Positions 25,329 through 38,200 of a stretch of 64,000 nucleotides of DNA are shown in pieces. Position numbers and translations under genes: made by a program. The notes beneath the pieces were generated by a model. It worked only from the letters and a program-made list of their open reading frames with translations. It searched no databases and was not told the DNA's origin. The stretch is taken from contig PTFA01000303.1 in the NCBI GenBank assembly GCA_003342895.1, positions 1 to 64,000 on the forward strand. Direction: 5' to 3'. Source of the stretch: Casuarius casuarius. Its lineage: Eukaryota > Chordata > Aves > Casuariiformes > Casuariidae. Position 1 is the first letter of the stretch; each line of letters begins with the position of its first letter.

Positions 25329-27593
25329 ATGCTCTGCCTCCTGCTCCTCTGCGGGGCCCTGGCCTGTGGGGCCGACCGGGCAGGTAAGGGGGGCCCCGAC
25401 GCCCTGGGGCTGCATGGGGAGCACCGGCGGGGCTGTGGGGCCCCGGCTCCCAGCCTCGGGCCCACCTAGCAGGTTTCGGGGTTGGGGCAGGCGGCGGGGA
25501 GGGGAGCGGCACCGGGTGACAGCTCGTCTCTCGCACAGCCCCGCTGGCCTTCACCATGCTGCAGCTGACCCGCGTCTCCGACGGCCACTCCGACTTCTGG
25601 GGCAACGCCACGCTCGACGGCCAGCTGAGCCACCGCCTGGAGGGGCTCAACCTCAGCCAGGTGCTGCCGCTGGAGCCGCCGGCCGCCTGGGCCAGGAGGA
25701 AGGAGGACGTGGCCACCTACCTGGACTACTTCACCAACATGGTCAAGTTCATCAACAGGGAGAGGCCCATCAACTGTGAGTGACGGCTGGGGACAGCGAG
25801 GCTTTGCCAGTCCTGCCGGCACAGGGATGCGAGACCCTGGAGTGGCACAGGGATGGGGACGCTGGACCCTGCGGGAATGGGGATGCTCGACCCCGTGGGG
25901 ATGGGGGCGCTGGGGAAGGGGAGCCCTCCCTGCTGGGCAGTGCTGCAGGGGCGCGGGGCTGGCCGTCCAGGGACAGGCGGGTGGCAGGGTGCCCCTTTCC
26001 CGAGNGAGGGGAGCGAGTGGGGGCATGGGCACCCGGTTGCAGAAAGGAAACGCACCCCGTATATAGAGACAAGGATTTCTTAGTGGTGTAACTGAAGCCC
26101 GGACAGTTTAATCACAGAACCACTGCAATTTCAGCTCTAGTTATTACAGATAAGGAAAGAAAGAAAAATGAATACTACTCTATAGAAAAAGCCCCAGGGC
26201 CAGTGATGCAGCTGAAACGGCTACGCACACACTCACTAGCATCTGCCTCTTTTCCAGGGGTTGTGCTCACCCTCTGCTGCCCCTCGGGGCACTGGGGACC
26301 TTGGCTGCGGGCCAGGGGGGCGCGCGAGTCGCCTGCCTCCCGTGTCCTTCGCTGGGAGGAGCGGGATGCTGAAGGCAGCGGTTTCTTGTTCCTGCCTCTC
26401 AGCTCTGCTTGGGGTCATTCCTATGCGCTTGCTAACGTATTTTTGCACTTTGCTCTTTCTGCACTGGCTTGCAAGTGTGTGTCACCTGTGCAGTTACTGT
26501 GCGTGGGGTGCTTTACGTGGGTCAGACACTTGTCCTAGCTGCTCTTTGTTACCCCACAGCAGCTCTGCCCCGCTTTTAACTGGCCATCGGGGAGCAGTTT
26601 CTAGCCTTGGGGTTGTCCAGTAGCCCCGCTTCTGTACCGGCCTGTATTCCTCCACGCTGCGTCCTTGCACGAGGGTGATAAGTAGCTCGTTCTAGGTTGA
26701 AAAACTGCCTCTCCCTTCTATCTCTATAAAATTAAGGTTGTGCTATGCAAAGATACAGACAAGTAAAACAAACTAAGCATCACTGCCTGGTCGTTAGGAA
26801 AAGTGCTGCAGCTAACCCAGGTGAAAACAACGCTGCAAGGCAGCTCAAAACGAGTTCAGACAGCACAAGCCTGACAAGCCTCCGTCTTGAGGCCTTGCAA
26901 ACTCAGTACGTAGCCTGTGGCCTGANGCTGGCAATGGCAATCTGGGTTTAACAGGCTCCAGGGCTACTGAGGGCAGGGAGCGGAGGGAGGGAGCGCTCTC
27001 CTGCGGCCCGGCCGGCCCTTCCCGGCCGTGCCTGACCTGCCTTCTCTCTCCGCCTGCCCCAGACACCCAGAGCCTGTGCTGCCACCTGGGCTGCCGCCTC
27101 TTCCCCAACGGCACGGCCCACAGCTTCTACGAGGTGACCCTCAACGGCACGGCCTTCCTCAGCTTCCACGTGCCCACCGCCACCTGGCAGCGGCGCTGGC
27201 CCCGGCAGGACACGGTGGCCACCTTCGCCCACAGGGAGCTCATGAAGTACCCCCAGACCACCTATGACCTCCAGCACTTCCTTAACGTCTCCTGTGTGGA
27301 CGTCCTGAGGGCTCAGACTGCCAGGACAGGTTTGTGCAACGCCGGGCATGGGGTGGCCGGCGCTGCCCCTCCGGCTCCCGGCGCTTGGCCCGTGCACGCT
27401 GAGAGCAGGGCGGGCAGGAGGGACATCAGGGCCTTCCCAGCCCCAGGCCTCACCTCCAGCGGGTTTCCTCTCTCCAGCAGGAAAACAGAGCAGCCGGTCG
27501 CACACCCCCCTGGTGCTGGGCCTGACCCTGGGGGCCTTCGCCCTGGTGGGCATGGCCGTGGGCATCTTCTTGTGCACCGGCGGGCGCTGCTAG
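25329..27593 (+). CDS. PROCR: Endothelial protein C receptor (EPCR, CD201)
   Basis: EPCR is an MHC class I/CD1-like membrane receptor that holds a lipid and presents protein C to thrombin-thrombomodulin. Exons are 25329-25383, 25539-25775, 27063-27329 and 27481-27593 (stop TAG), giving 223 aa against 238 in humans. There is a signal peptide (MLCLLLLCGALACGADRA), then an alpha1-type domain with FTMLQLTRVSDGHSDFWGNA, and an alpha2-type domain with conserved cysteines in CCHLGC and NVSCVD. No alpha3 domain is present, as in EPCR. N-glycosylation sequons are NAT, NLS, NGT twice, and NVS. The C terminus SRSHTPLVLGLTLG...VGIFLCTGGRC is nearly the human transmembrane segment and short tail, including the terminal Cys; this decides EPCR over CD1 or class I. 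A stepwise acceptor (CAGCAG) before exon 4 may add one Ala. The gene is head-to-head with PFKL. Confidence 0.95.
25821..25918 (+). repeat. Imperfect minisatellite in PROCR intron 2
   Basis: Three to four imperfect units of about 24-30 bp share a core like 'gggatggggacgctggaccc'. They start some 45 bp after the exon 2 donor. Such arrays are often length-polymorphic. No function is implied. Confidence 0.6.
26050..26930 (-). mobile_element. Interspersed repeat, copy A (in PROCR intron 2), possible solo LTR
   Basis: The reverse complement of this region aligns with 28712-29255. The best-matching part is 26675-26930, which shares blocks such as 'actcagtacgtagc', 'cagacagc(a/g)caagcctgacaag', 'gctgcagcta' and 'atgcaaagata'. 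A second matching block is 26080-26190, with 'tctgtaataactag' and 'gattaaactgtcc' on the minus strand. Between them copy A carries about 470 bp that I cannot align. No coding capacity is seen. The family is unknown to me; a beginning with TG in the orientation of copy B and a late 'gactttgtttcattt' block would suit an LTR. Confidence 0.6.
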
Positions 27594-27610
27594 CGGCTGG
27601 CGCAGCCGTC

Positions 27611-27681
27611 CCGCGGCAGCAGGGGACGGACCCACCGTTGCCCCGCAGCAGCAGGGGACGGACCCCACGGCGGCAGGGGAC
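27611..27681 (+). repeat. Short tandem repeat in PROCR 3' UTR
   Basis: A unit of about 32 bp built around 'cagcaggggacggaccc' occurs twice, with a partial third copy ('cggcaggggactgg'). It lies directly after the PROCR stop codon. Confidence 0.55.
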
Positions 27682-28442
27682 TGGTGCCGCGCTCGGCGAG
27701 GGACGCCCTCTCCCCGGCCTTTCTGCCGCCACCGCGCCGACTGCAGCCCTCCCACCACTGCGGACTTTGCTGCTGAACTTGGCCGGCGGGTTCCCTGCGC
27801 CGCCCCGGCTCTGACCCACCAGCCCAGGGCTGCTTTGCGCCGGGTGCCATCCCGCCCGGCCCTGGGGACCGTCCCCACGCCACGTCGGCACCGTGAGGAC
27901 GCTGGGCAGTTTGCTGCCGACGTCTGCGTGTGCCGAGACCGGCCACAGATGCGTGACGCTTGGCATGGATGAAAAATGGAGAGGAAGCAGGGGATGCGAA
28001 AGCACCAGAAGAAACAGCCAAAAAAGGGTTAAAAGAGCAGTCTGTGGGCCATTAATCAGGTGGGGGAATGTGAGTTTTCTCATGCCCAGGAGGCTGCACG
28101 GAGTAAGGGAAGACTCAGCACAGTGACCCGGGGAAAGTGGTGGTCGGGCAACCGCGTGTCACCTACGCCAGCCCCTCTCCTGCGAGCCCAGCGGCAAGGC
28201 AGCAGCGTGACACCGTCACTAACGGGCACCGAAGATCTGTCAAAAAATCCGCTCGCTGTTGCCAATCCAGAGGGTCCCAAGTAACTCAGGGCGGNCCTGA
28301 TGGCCAGCACCCCATGTCACCTGCGCTGTACACGTGTGGCCCCAGCCAGACCCCTTGGGTGCCCGCGCGCTGTGGTGCTGGCAGGTGCCTGGGTGTGAGA
28401 GCGCGCATACATGGAAAATAACCTCACCTTGAGATTTGCTGT

Positions 28443-28448
28443 AATAAA
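28443..28448 (+). terminator. Probable PROCR polyadenylation signal
   Basis: AATAAA about 850 bp after the PROCR stop is followed by 'tcctccctttcc' and then 'tgctcttgcagtgcatttcg', a U/GU-containing stretch. It is the first canonical hexamer I see downstream of the stop. Confidence 0.55.
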
Positions 28449-28711
28449 ATCCTCCCTTTCCACGTGCTCTTGCAGTGCATTTCGTTATGCTGATTAACCG
28501 TGTGCCCGAACCATGCTGACACCAGGCTGGGAGCTGCCAGGCCCCGGGGGTGGGGGGGTAGGAGGAGGAGGAGCAGGAGGAGCTGCAGCCCTCCCGGAGG
28601 AGCCTGGCACGTCTCTGCTGGCACCGGCTCTCCGGCACAGGCTTTGCACCCGCCGTCGAGCCGAGCCGAGCAGCAGCCTTAGCAGGCGGGGAGGGCTTGC
28701 GGTGCGCTCGG

Positions 28712-29255
28712 TGCATCAGGCCACAAGCTACGTACTGAGTTCGCAAGGCCTCAGGATGGATGCTTGTCAGGCTTGCGCTGTCTGAATTTGTTTTGGCCTG
28801 CCTCATGGCTTTGTTTTCACTTGGCTTAGCTGCAGCCGTTTTTCTAATGACCAGGTGGCGATGCTTAATTTGTTGTACTTTTCCTTATCTTTGCTTGACA
28901 CAACCAAAGTTGAACAGAGATAGCAGCAACCAGATAGTTTTTCTGCACAGAATGAGTGATTTTCGTCTCTCCTATAAGAGCTGGTCTAGAGCAACACAGG
29001 CCTGGCAGGGCAACAGAGGCCTCGAGAAGGGGGGACACCAGACACGGTGCAGAGCAGTGACGGCACGGGGTGACAAGCACCAGGGCACAGGCTGGCACTG
29101 GAAATCCCAAGGCTGGGAACTACTTCTGTATAATAGACTTTGTTTCATTTCTCTTTTTTTCCTTTTCTGTAATACCTAGATGTGAACTAATACTGAGTCT
29201 TTGATTAGACTGTTCAGATGGCGCTAATAAGAAACTCTAGGCCATTTTCTCCCTT
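28712..29255 (+). mobile_element. Interspersed repeat, copy B (3' of PROCR), inverted relative to copy A
   Basis: This segment matches the reverse complement of copy A with roughly 70-80% identity by eye in the aligned blocks. It starts with TGCATCAGGCCACAAGC and shows an extra TA-rich 'cctataagag' and 'ctgtataatagactttg' in its second half. It is shorter than copy A in the middle, so one copy has lost or gained internal sequence. It lies about 265 bp beyond the likely PROCR polyadenylation signal. Open frames through it are unlike any protein I know. Ends are approximate and no target-site duplication was confirmed. Confidence 0.6.
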
Positions 29256-29259
29256 TTGC

Positions 29260-32200
29260 CCATTACGAAATTTTGAGCATAACACTGCATCATGCTTTTC
29301 TCTGCCAACACGAGGGCTGGAAGCACCAGCACTGCCTGGCTGCAGCTCGCTTTGCGTGCAGAGGACCACGTAGCTCTGGGCACCGAACGCGGGGAGGCCA
29401 CAGGGCCCACAGCGCGAGTTGCAAGGAGCTCTCCTGCTTTAATTTCCGGCTCCTTTATTTCTAAATACCCTTTCCTCCTGGTCAAAGCAACCAACAAAAA
29501 GAAAGGGTGGGCCGGGGAAAGAAACATGACTGAAATGGGATGGGAAGATGACATAGCGGTGCCTGCAACAGGGGAGTTGGGGAGAGATCTCAAAAGACCA
29601 CATTTCATCTGCTCGAGCTGCCAGGTCACCCTGGCCGGAGTCCATCTCCAGAGCCAGCCGGCTCCTCCAGTAGAGGAATGCGCTCACTCTCCCCTAGCCA
29701 GGTCCATCAGTGATGGAGCCACAGTTCTCCCCACCCTTTAGTGGATTCATTTGCAAAACAGAAATGACAGCCAAGATTTAAGAGGAATCAAAACAGTGAC
29801 AATAAAACATATGAATGTCATTGCTCAGCCTCTCAACAAGCAGCCTTCTCGATAGCTCTGCTACGTGCCAAGCCCTGCGAGGCTGCGGAGTCCCCGCTGC
29901 GGACATCGGGAGATGGGGTGCTTGCTCTGAAGGTCAAACTTAGCCTCGCAGTCCCTGCATCTTCCCAAAACACTTGTTACCCGCTTGTGGCAGGGAGAGG
30001 CTGCTGCATTCATGTCCCTGTAGGCCTCTGCTTTCGTCTTTCCGACGCAGGGCCATTGCTGGTGTGCGCAAACAGAGCTGCAGGGCTGGCAGCCTCGGAG
30101 GTTTCTCTGGCCCTTGGGCTTCCAAAAGCCCAAAAGATGGGCCAGCCCAGCTCCAGAGCACGTGCTCCCCCTGCGCTNGTGCCAGAAGAGATTTCATGCT
30201 GCAGTCCTGAAATTTGCACGTTTTACCAGAGCAATTCTCCTGCAGAGGCCTCCGTGTGCTGCCTCTCCTTGCTCCTGTTTGGGCAGCAGAGCATCGCTCC
30301 TGTGGGAGAGCAACAGCAAACAGGGGCAACGCACTGAGGCTTTGCAATGCAATTCCACACCTTGAAGTAAGGACAGAGCCAGGGCAGGATTCCTCCTTGC
30401 TGTCGCAGTGCGAACAGGAGCTGACTCTACCTCTGTAGGAGGTCAGTCCCAGCTGGGATCTGCCAGAGTTGAGGTGGGTTCAACCAAACCTCTCAGCAGA
30501 CCAATAGCTTTGGATTGCAGCTGGGTGACTCACCTGCAGGATCCGAGGGGCTTTGTCACAGCAGGGCAGAAGACCTGCTCCATACCCTGCCCTGCTTCCC
30601 AGTCCCCAAAATCAGCTGACTAGGAGGTGGGACACACACAGTAGGCTCTGGGCAGGAGCGGCTGTTTGACATGCGCTTTCAGCAGAGCTGCTGTGTGGGG
30701 TGCTCTCAAGGCAGGAGAAACTGGAGCGTCTGGAACAAGAGGGCTTGTTTTGCTTCTTACTTTTGAAATGCGTCATCTTTTGGCCAGATTAGGAAATCTC
30801 TACTTCAAACAGCTCTAGGAAAGCCTTTTTCCTGTCTGTCGGGCCCCTGGGCTTGACTGGCCAGAGCGGAGGGAAAGCGCTCCAGAGAAGCAGCTGCACT
30901 GCCATGCTTTAGAAGATGAGCTGACTTTGCTGCTGCCTTCTTGAGCCTTTGAGAGTGATCACAACCAGCACTGGCTATTCCAGAGCTGGTCTCTGCCCAG
31001 CACCACTTGATGGGATCTGTCCCCCACCCCAAACCATCGCCCACCGGCTCCCCACCGCCTGGGCACAGGATTCCACGCACCTGCAAAATGCATTCTGCAG
31101 CGCTGCTTGATATGCAGCAACATGTGGACCTTGAGAAGACCAGAAGGGTGGAAAAAGGCAGCAAAAGGTGTGACAAACTTTNTCCAAACTTTCTACAACA
31201 TCCCTGTCCAGAACCATGACCATGGAAAACCCAGCCCCAAACAGCCAGCCCTGCATCCCAGCATCTCCTCCCTGATGGTGGGTAGCACCTGCACCAGAGA
31301 GGTACAACAGCAGAGAGCAAAAGGAAGGATTATTGCAATAACATGCCCTTCCCTTTAACCNCCTGGCGCCTTTCCTCCTCACCATGCTGCAGACTCCCTC
31401 TTCGCTGAGCCCCCAACATTTGCTGCAGGGCAGCACGGCAGCGTGCTGTAGCCGTGTGGCACAGCTGCCTGATGCCCAAGGGGGGGATCACTGGCTGCAG
31501 CTGCAACCTGGATTTCTTCCAAAGCTCTACCTAAATATTTACCATCTCTTTGGCGGCTGGTATCCACATCCATGGCCTGTCCTTTTCCAAATTTGGCCAT
31601 GCTTCCGCCCTCAATTATGTCTTGGGACAAATGCCAATGCTTAACTGCGTATCCTGTCAAACAGGAGTTGTTTTCAATTTGCTCTTTGGTTTTTGCTTTC
31701 TGCAAAAGGGCAAACCAACCACACGCATTCCTTTGGAGCGCTTTATCAAGCCCCATGTGCAACATCTCCCTAAAGCAAACAATCTCAATCTTTTATATAT
31801 CAAATGCCATATGAGGTTTTTCTTCCACATGCCAAATAGTTTCCATCATTCAGCTCTGCTATCTTTATTTTGGATAACTGTTGAGATAAGATGCCCAGCG
31901 CTGAAGACAGTATGTTGTTCCAGTGAGTAAGATGATGCCAGCATACTATTAACTGAATTTCCTCTTCCCCTCCATACATGTCCCATGGGTAGTTTAACCA
32001 AAGCACTCCCACGTGCTGGTGTTTCACAGAGCTTGCCATGGCTGAGGGTTTCCCTCCACGGCTCTGCTTAATTCAGAACCAGCGTAATGGGAATGAATAA
32101 TTCCTTTCAAACTCCTTTCAATGGGCGGCACATGGACAACATGTGTTGTTATTAAGAGCACTTGCTCAGAGATCAAACTCTTTTCCTTAGGCCCTGACTC

Positions 32201-35200
32201 AGAGATGAGGATAGTATGGCTGAACGCCAGTCTCCAACTGGGNCACACAAAGCTTGAGTTACAGGGAAGGGAGACTGCTAATTTGTGGGTTACATATCCT
32301 GGGTGCTTGAACTGCAGTCGGCATGTTCTCGTCTCACCAACGGAGTCTAGCAGGAACACATGGTCCCCCCTTGTTTCCCCCTCCATCTCCTGCTGGGGAA
32401 AAGCCTTTTGCGCATCAGCTCCCGCAGCTCAGCGCAAGGTCAGCTTCCCCTGGCCGCGTCCTTCGTGAGCCTCCAGCTGCTCACAAAGTGGCCTTGGCTC
32501 CGAGCCCCAGCCTTGGCTGGTGGACACCACGCCGTGCCTCTCTNCTTCCCCAGGGCCATGTCTTCAGGAGCTGCTGCAGTCAGCGCTGAACTCTAGCTAC
32601 CACTAGGGCAGGGATGGAGAAGGCAGTAGCTGGGGCCTTCGTAGAATGCCAAGAGCTGGGAGAGCCTGGCTTTAGCCTGGGAGCTAACAGCAAAATGNGA
32701 GTTATCATCAGGAAAGAAGCTCTTGGCCACAGACATACTTTGTGCATCAACTAGAGAACACCTGAGAGGTACGCAGCTCAGCCTGCTCGAGCCTAGTGCA
32801 CACAAGCCTGTAGTCCTGCTCCGGCAGCTGGGCTGATAAGCATGACATGGGACAGGCGATCAGGGAAAAATCAGGCTAAGAGCACTTATTATGAAAATGG
32901 ACATGCTGGGCTGGAACAAAAGCAGTGAACTGCCTTTGGCAGCTCTCCCTGCTGTGGGGCAGGATCACCCCCCACAGCACCTCCCACATTCTCCCAGGAG
33001 CGAGGACTGTCTCTGGGCAACATCCCTACATTACCCCCAAAGAGTTCCAGCTACACCAGACTTTCTTTCTGTCACCTAGTTGAAGTCTCCTTTACTGAAA
33101 ATTAAGCTGTTACATCTTTCCTCGTCATTGGGACAGGAAGAAGAGCTTATTTTCATAAACACTTGCGCACTCCGTGCCTGGAATGACATCATCTCTTTTC
33201 TGGACTAAACAAGCTCTGTTCATTCAAGCTTTCCTCAAAGGCCACATTCTCGAAGCCTCAGATGTTTTTACTTCTGGAATTTCCAGTTTTAGCCCNTCTT
33301 TCTTAATACAGCCGTAACCTTCATTGACGCCAGGGTGAGTGGATTTGTTACGTGTGCAATCTCANGACAGTACTAGCTTGTTCTCCTAGAGCAAGAGTTG
33401 CCTTTTTTGGCAACATATTTTTGAGCTGTTTTGAATCTAGGATTCTTAGAAGCACAAAGATCTTCTGCCGCATTGTCCCTATCCAGTTAGGCCTTTTTTA
33501 TTTGTGCATTTGCCACCTTCTTTAGACATGCAATAACTGACTTCACATGAGGCAAATAAGACTGGAGACAATGCTGTACCACTGAGAAGGGGACAGTTAC
33601 TTGCACAGCAGATGACCTCAGGCTCCCATCTGGCTTTTACATTCTCTGCCTCAGGTTCAACAGTCCTTCTGCCTGTGGCAGTGTCCTTATCCACCAAATC
33701 CTCTTTGTTCCTGCAAGACCATGGGAAGAGTGTTGGTGAGGAGCTATGTGGGAGGGCAGAGGCTGTTGGGGCTGATTCAATACCTGTTTTTCCTCAGCGC
33801 CCTGCTCCCACACGAGAGCAGGCAGATCCCCTGAAATATTTAACGGCAGAGGAAGGGGCTGTGCTGACTATGTCGAGTCCTTCCNTGTAGGGCGTATGGG
33901 TGCCCAGGAACCATCACTGCCCTCTTCCTTTTCCTTTCAACTCCCAGGTCACTGTGCCTGACCCAGCCAGAGGAAACAGGAGGAGAAAGCTGGCTTCTGG
34001 CCAGAGTCAATACTGAGCCTGGCTACTTAGCAATCTGTACGAAAGGAGGCTTTTGGGCAACAGGATGCCACCATNCGGCTGGAACATGCTGCATCGACTG
34101 TCCACTGCAAAAAGCCCTCAGTGCCACCCTTCCTGCCACAGCCAGGCTGTCCCCTCAGTACCTGCATGGGGAGGACAACTTTGGTCTGAGCAAATGCTCC
34201 CCGTGTGAGACAGTGAGCAAACAGCATTGCTGCTGCTGCTGCAGACTGTGGCACCGCTCAGCCCGACAGCAATGGCATGGGAGCAGAGATGTCGTTCGCT
34301 ACTTAAAAAGCCACATAAAATACTCCAGAGAGGAATCCTCATTTCAGAGCCATTCATCTTCCCTTCCCAGCTGGGACCATGCCACCAAGGTTTTCAGACA
34401 TGCATTTAGGCAGCTGCACTCTGGGAACAAGCATTGCAAATTTAAGTGCCTTCAGAAAGAGAGCAATTTTCTCCTGGCATCAGCCGCTTCTCCCCTCCTA
34501 TCTCNGCTGTCTGTCTTTTACAAGTAGAAAAGTTTAAATATAGATAAGTGCTTTAAAATAACAAGGTCTTAGGAAAAAACCCAGTCTGCACTGTTCTTAC
34601 AGAAAAGTTTCCATGGAAGAGGAACTGGACTGTTTGTGAACACTTTCACTCCCTGGGAGAAGGGCAAGAGGAGGGGATGCTCTGCGAGCAGTTTAACCCT
34701 GCTGTGGCGAGAAGCAGGATGGCGGCAGCTCTGCCTGGCTGCGCGCCGGGGGAACAAAGCACCACGGGGCCAGACGACTCCTCAGGACTCGGGTACCCCA
34801 TTCTGAAGCTTCTCTGTGTGGCCCCAAAACAGCTTACGACCGTTTGTAGAGTTCAGGGACTGGCCAAACTGTGGGGCCGAGAACTTTAACATCTAGTCTG
34901 GGATGGGCAGCACACCTTCATGTGCAGCAAGCCCAGACCAGGCAATGACAGAATTGGACAAGACTAAGGCAGCTGCCTTTGCTTCTCTCTCCTGAGAAAA
35001 GATTGTTTGGCAAGATGCCCTCTGGAAAAGCAGTATTGAATCCTACTTTTAACCCCAAGGTCTACCTTTGCAAAGCTGTGCTACTAAGGGAAGCTGCTCA
35101 GCAAACCAGTTGAAAAACGGGTGGTCTGTTCCAAATACTTGAAGTGATCAGGAATAGACTTCTCCAAGCAGGATGCTTTCTCTCTGAACTACTTATTCCC

Positions 35201-38200
35201 TCCTTACAGGTCACAGGACAAACATTTACAGTGAAGTCAGATCCCCAGTATAAGACTCCTCACCTCCTCTGAGCAAATGCTCTGTAAGGGGTCTTTCTCC
35301 CACCAAAAGAAATGAAGGGAATATTTGCCAATACCCTGAATGAGGAGTGCAAGGTCCCCACTTCAGAAAATGAAAACCTGTGGCTGACAGCTAAGCTCCA
35401 GCATCCTCTTGTGCTCCATGTTTTTCCCATAGCAGAAAGGACTCAGTGATAAAGCCAAGCCTTACAGAGTAGCCATCACCCAGCACCCTGAGCAAAAAGG
35501 CTCCAGGTCAGGCTTTTTCTATTGCTTTTCTCTTTCTGCATAAACATTTTAAAGGATTGAAATCAGAAAGCTGACAGCCTTCCTTTGTCCAAAGTTATTT
35601 CATGCAAAATGCTAAGCCGGAGGCACCTGCTCACTTGCTTAGCAGATGCCTGGAAGGGCTGCGAGAGTTACCTGGCCTTGGCCCATCTGCTAGAACATCC
35701 GCTCCCGGTGTTGTCCAGGACAGCCGCGTCTTTGCCCCAATGTGGCTGTGGAGCCCTTACCACATCCGTTCCTTTCACTTTCCAGGGATGGCAGTGATTC
35801 AGCTGAAGGGTGCCAACAAAGAGTTGATGAGGCAGTATTATCTCAAAGCAGAGCTAAGAGAACCTGTGTTAGGACCTAGAGGAACATACAGAACTTTTGG
35901 AAGTGATCAAAAAGGTTCACTTGAGAAAACAAGATCCCATTTTAGCCAAGCAGTGGCCATAGGCTTATTTAAATACCCCCTTCTCAAAATGGCAAGAACT
36001 TGTTGTGAGCCAGCCCAGAAACACGTTTCTAGGACCTGCAGTTATCCTAGAAGATATAAAGCTTCCATCAGGCAAGTGGACCAAGACCAAATGAGTGGAA
36101 ATAGGTAATTGGATCCCAGGAAGCACCAGTGTACGCTACTGCCTGGAGAGAAAGGAAGCACAGAAACACTGGAAGCTGTTTGAAGTATAGGAAAAACGGA
36201 AAACTCCAGCTGTACAGACACGCTACGTAGTAGCGGGGGAACAGTGGGGGGAAAAAAGAGACAGAAGCAAGCAGGATTATTTGGTAGGATTTTGGAGTTT
36301 GCAGTTCTCTCCTTCCTGCTTTTCTTCCTGGCTCATGTTTCTCTGAATTACCTGCACCACGAGCGAGGGAGCGAGCCTGCTGACTTGCCATTCAGTCTCG
36401 CCCTGGCAAAAACCGCTGCTTCGGCAGCTACTATTGTTGCTGTTCAATTTAGCGATGGCTTCCCGAAGCAGTACAAATCCATGGCTTAAGAAAACATTTA
36501 CAGGAAGAAAAAGAATTATCAGGGAAAGGAAAAGCAGCGGCAGGAACAAGTGTGTGCGCCTGAAATGAATACGCTGCCTGCTGCTAGGGGTGGGAGATAG
36601 GAAAGGTTGTGCCATAGCCACAAAAAATCCTTGTGCACAGAAGCCAAGATCTTGGTGTAAGGTCACAGCTTTTTGGTTTTGTCACAACAGGCTGTACGTG
36701 TGATGAAGCAGGCAATGTTATTTGGATAAAAGCACCTATCGGGCTNCAAGAAAAATATGTTGGTTTGGCCAGCGCTGCCTTTAAAAGCACCAAAAGGGAA
36801 ATGGCCTATTGCTACCTCTTTTCTGCAGACCCCGACTACAGGAATGGCCTCTCAGGTCATGCAGCAGGGTAGTTCAGCCTAGGCTGCCTGCTGCATCAGT
36901 TCAAAAGCAACAAGCATGCGCAGCTTAATGGGAAACACAGGTCTCTGGCGCCGGCAGTTCTGGTTCCTGCAGTTCCTGTTGTAGCCGACATTGCCACGCT
37001 GCCCTTGCGGGCTCAGCTGAGAGGACAATAGCACCTCTGCCCTTACCACGACATGAGCACCCTCAGGAAACCCCAAACCTGCCCCCCTTCCTCCCTGGGG
37101 CAGGATGCGCTCAGCTATTACACCTCTGTGTCCCTACCGAACGAAAGCACCTGGTGACCAGAGAAAAGGCACAGGCACAAACTGCAGTGTCACTTTGGGC
37201 TGCGCTATAAAGCGAAGGGGAGGCACAAGTCCCAGGCAGAACCAGGACAAGAGGAAAGCTAGCGTCATAGCTTCAGGCAGACAATTCTTACCAGCTTCTG
37301 CTAAATCCAGGCTGCTTCTGAGGCAATGTGAGCAGCTTCCAAAGAGCTAACTTTAGCAGTGTGCGCTCACACCGGCAGAAGAATAGGAAGACAGGCAAGG
37401 CCACTTGGCTGAGAGGAGCCATCAGTAAGTGGACTCTCATGGGGCTGATATAACTGGCACCAGCTGCACGCACAGGGATATGGGAAGGTGTATTCCTTTG
37501 AAATCAAACAAAGCTAAGCCAGGGGGAGGCAGCTGGCTATGGGCCTGGAAGAAGCTGGTCATCAAAAGGGCTGACATTCAAGGTAGCAACCTCAGCCAGG
37601 AGAGGATTTTGAGGAAGACTAGCATTGAAACTAGATGTCTGGCAGCCAGGGTTCGGCACATCCATTTTTCTCAGCTATTCCCGAAGCCCCCACCTCGCTC
37701 TGCCAAGGCAAACGTGTAAAGGATCCAACAGGAAACCTTCCCTGCACTGTGTTTCCAATGCGTCAGCTCCTGCTGCTCTGCGAGAATTCAAGGCTTCGGT
37801 AGGACACTGCTAGACCGCTGGCTGGCAGCAGGCAGGGGTGGTCCAGAGCTCTCCACATTCAGAGATATTTTGCATAAGTTAAAACAAAGAAAACAAGACA
37901 ACCTTGGATCGCCTGTTGCTGCTTCCCAATAAACATTTTTGTGTGGAAACATATGTCCCTAGCATCCATTTCCCAGGTGAGGGAGGCAGGGGATGAGGTA
38001 TCAAGCAGCTGCTGCAAGGATCCCCCACTTTATAGCCCCTAAAAGCATGGAAGGTGCAGGCTGCTGTATCACACAATTTTGCTGCTTACATTCACATTGC
38101 AATGAGCCAGAAGGCTGACTTACATAGGCACCTTTGAAGCCTTTTTTTAGCTACCGCTCCCAAAGTACTAGCAAAGAACATGCAGAGGTGAACATTTTTG

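Noticed and set aside
31379..31765. 128-codon minus-strand frame considered as a transposon or fetuin remnant
   Set aside because: No catalytic motif or cystatin cysteine pattern could be found, and neighbouring frames do not continue it.
35602..36108. 168-codon plus-strand frame in the PROCR-DNAJB11 interval
   Set aside because: No recognisable domain, no splice partners and no promoter or polyadenylation context; most likely chance.
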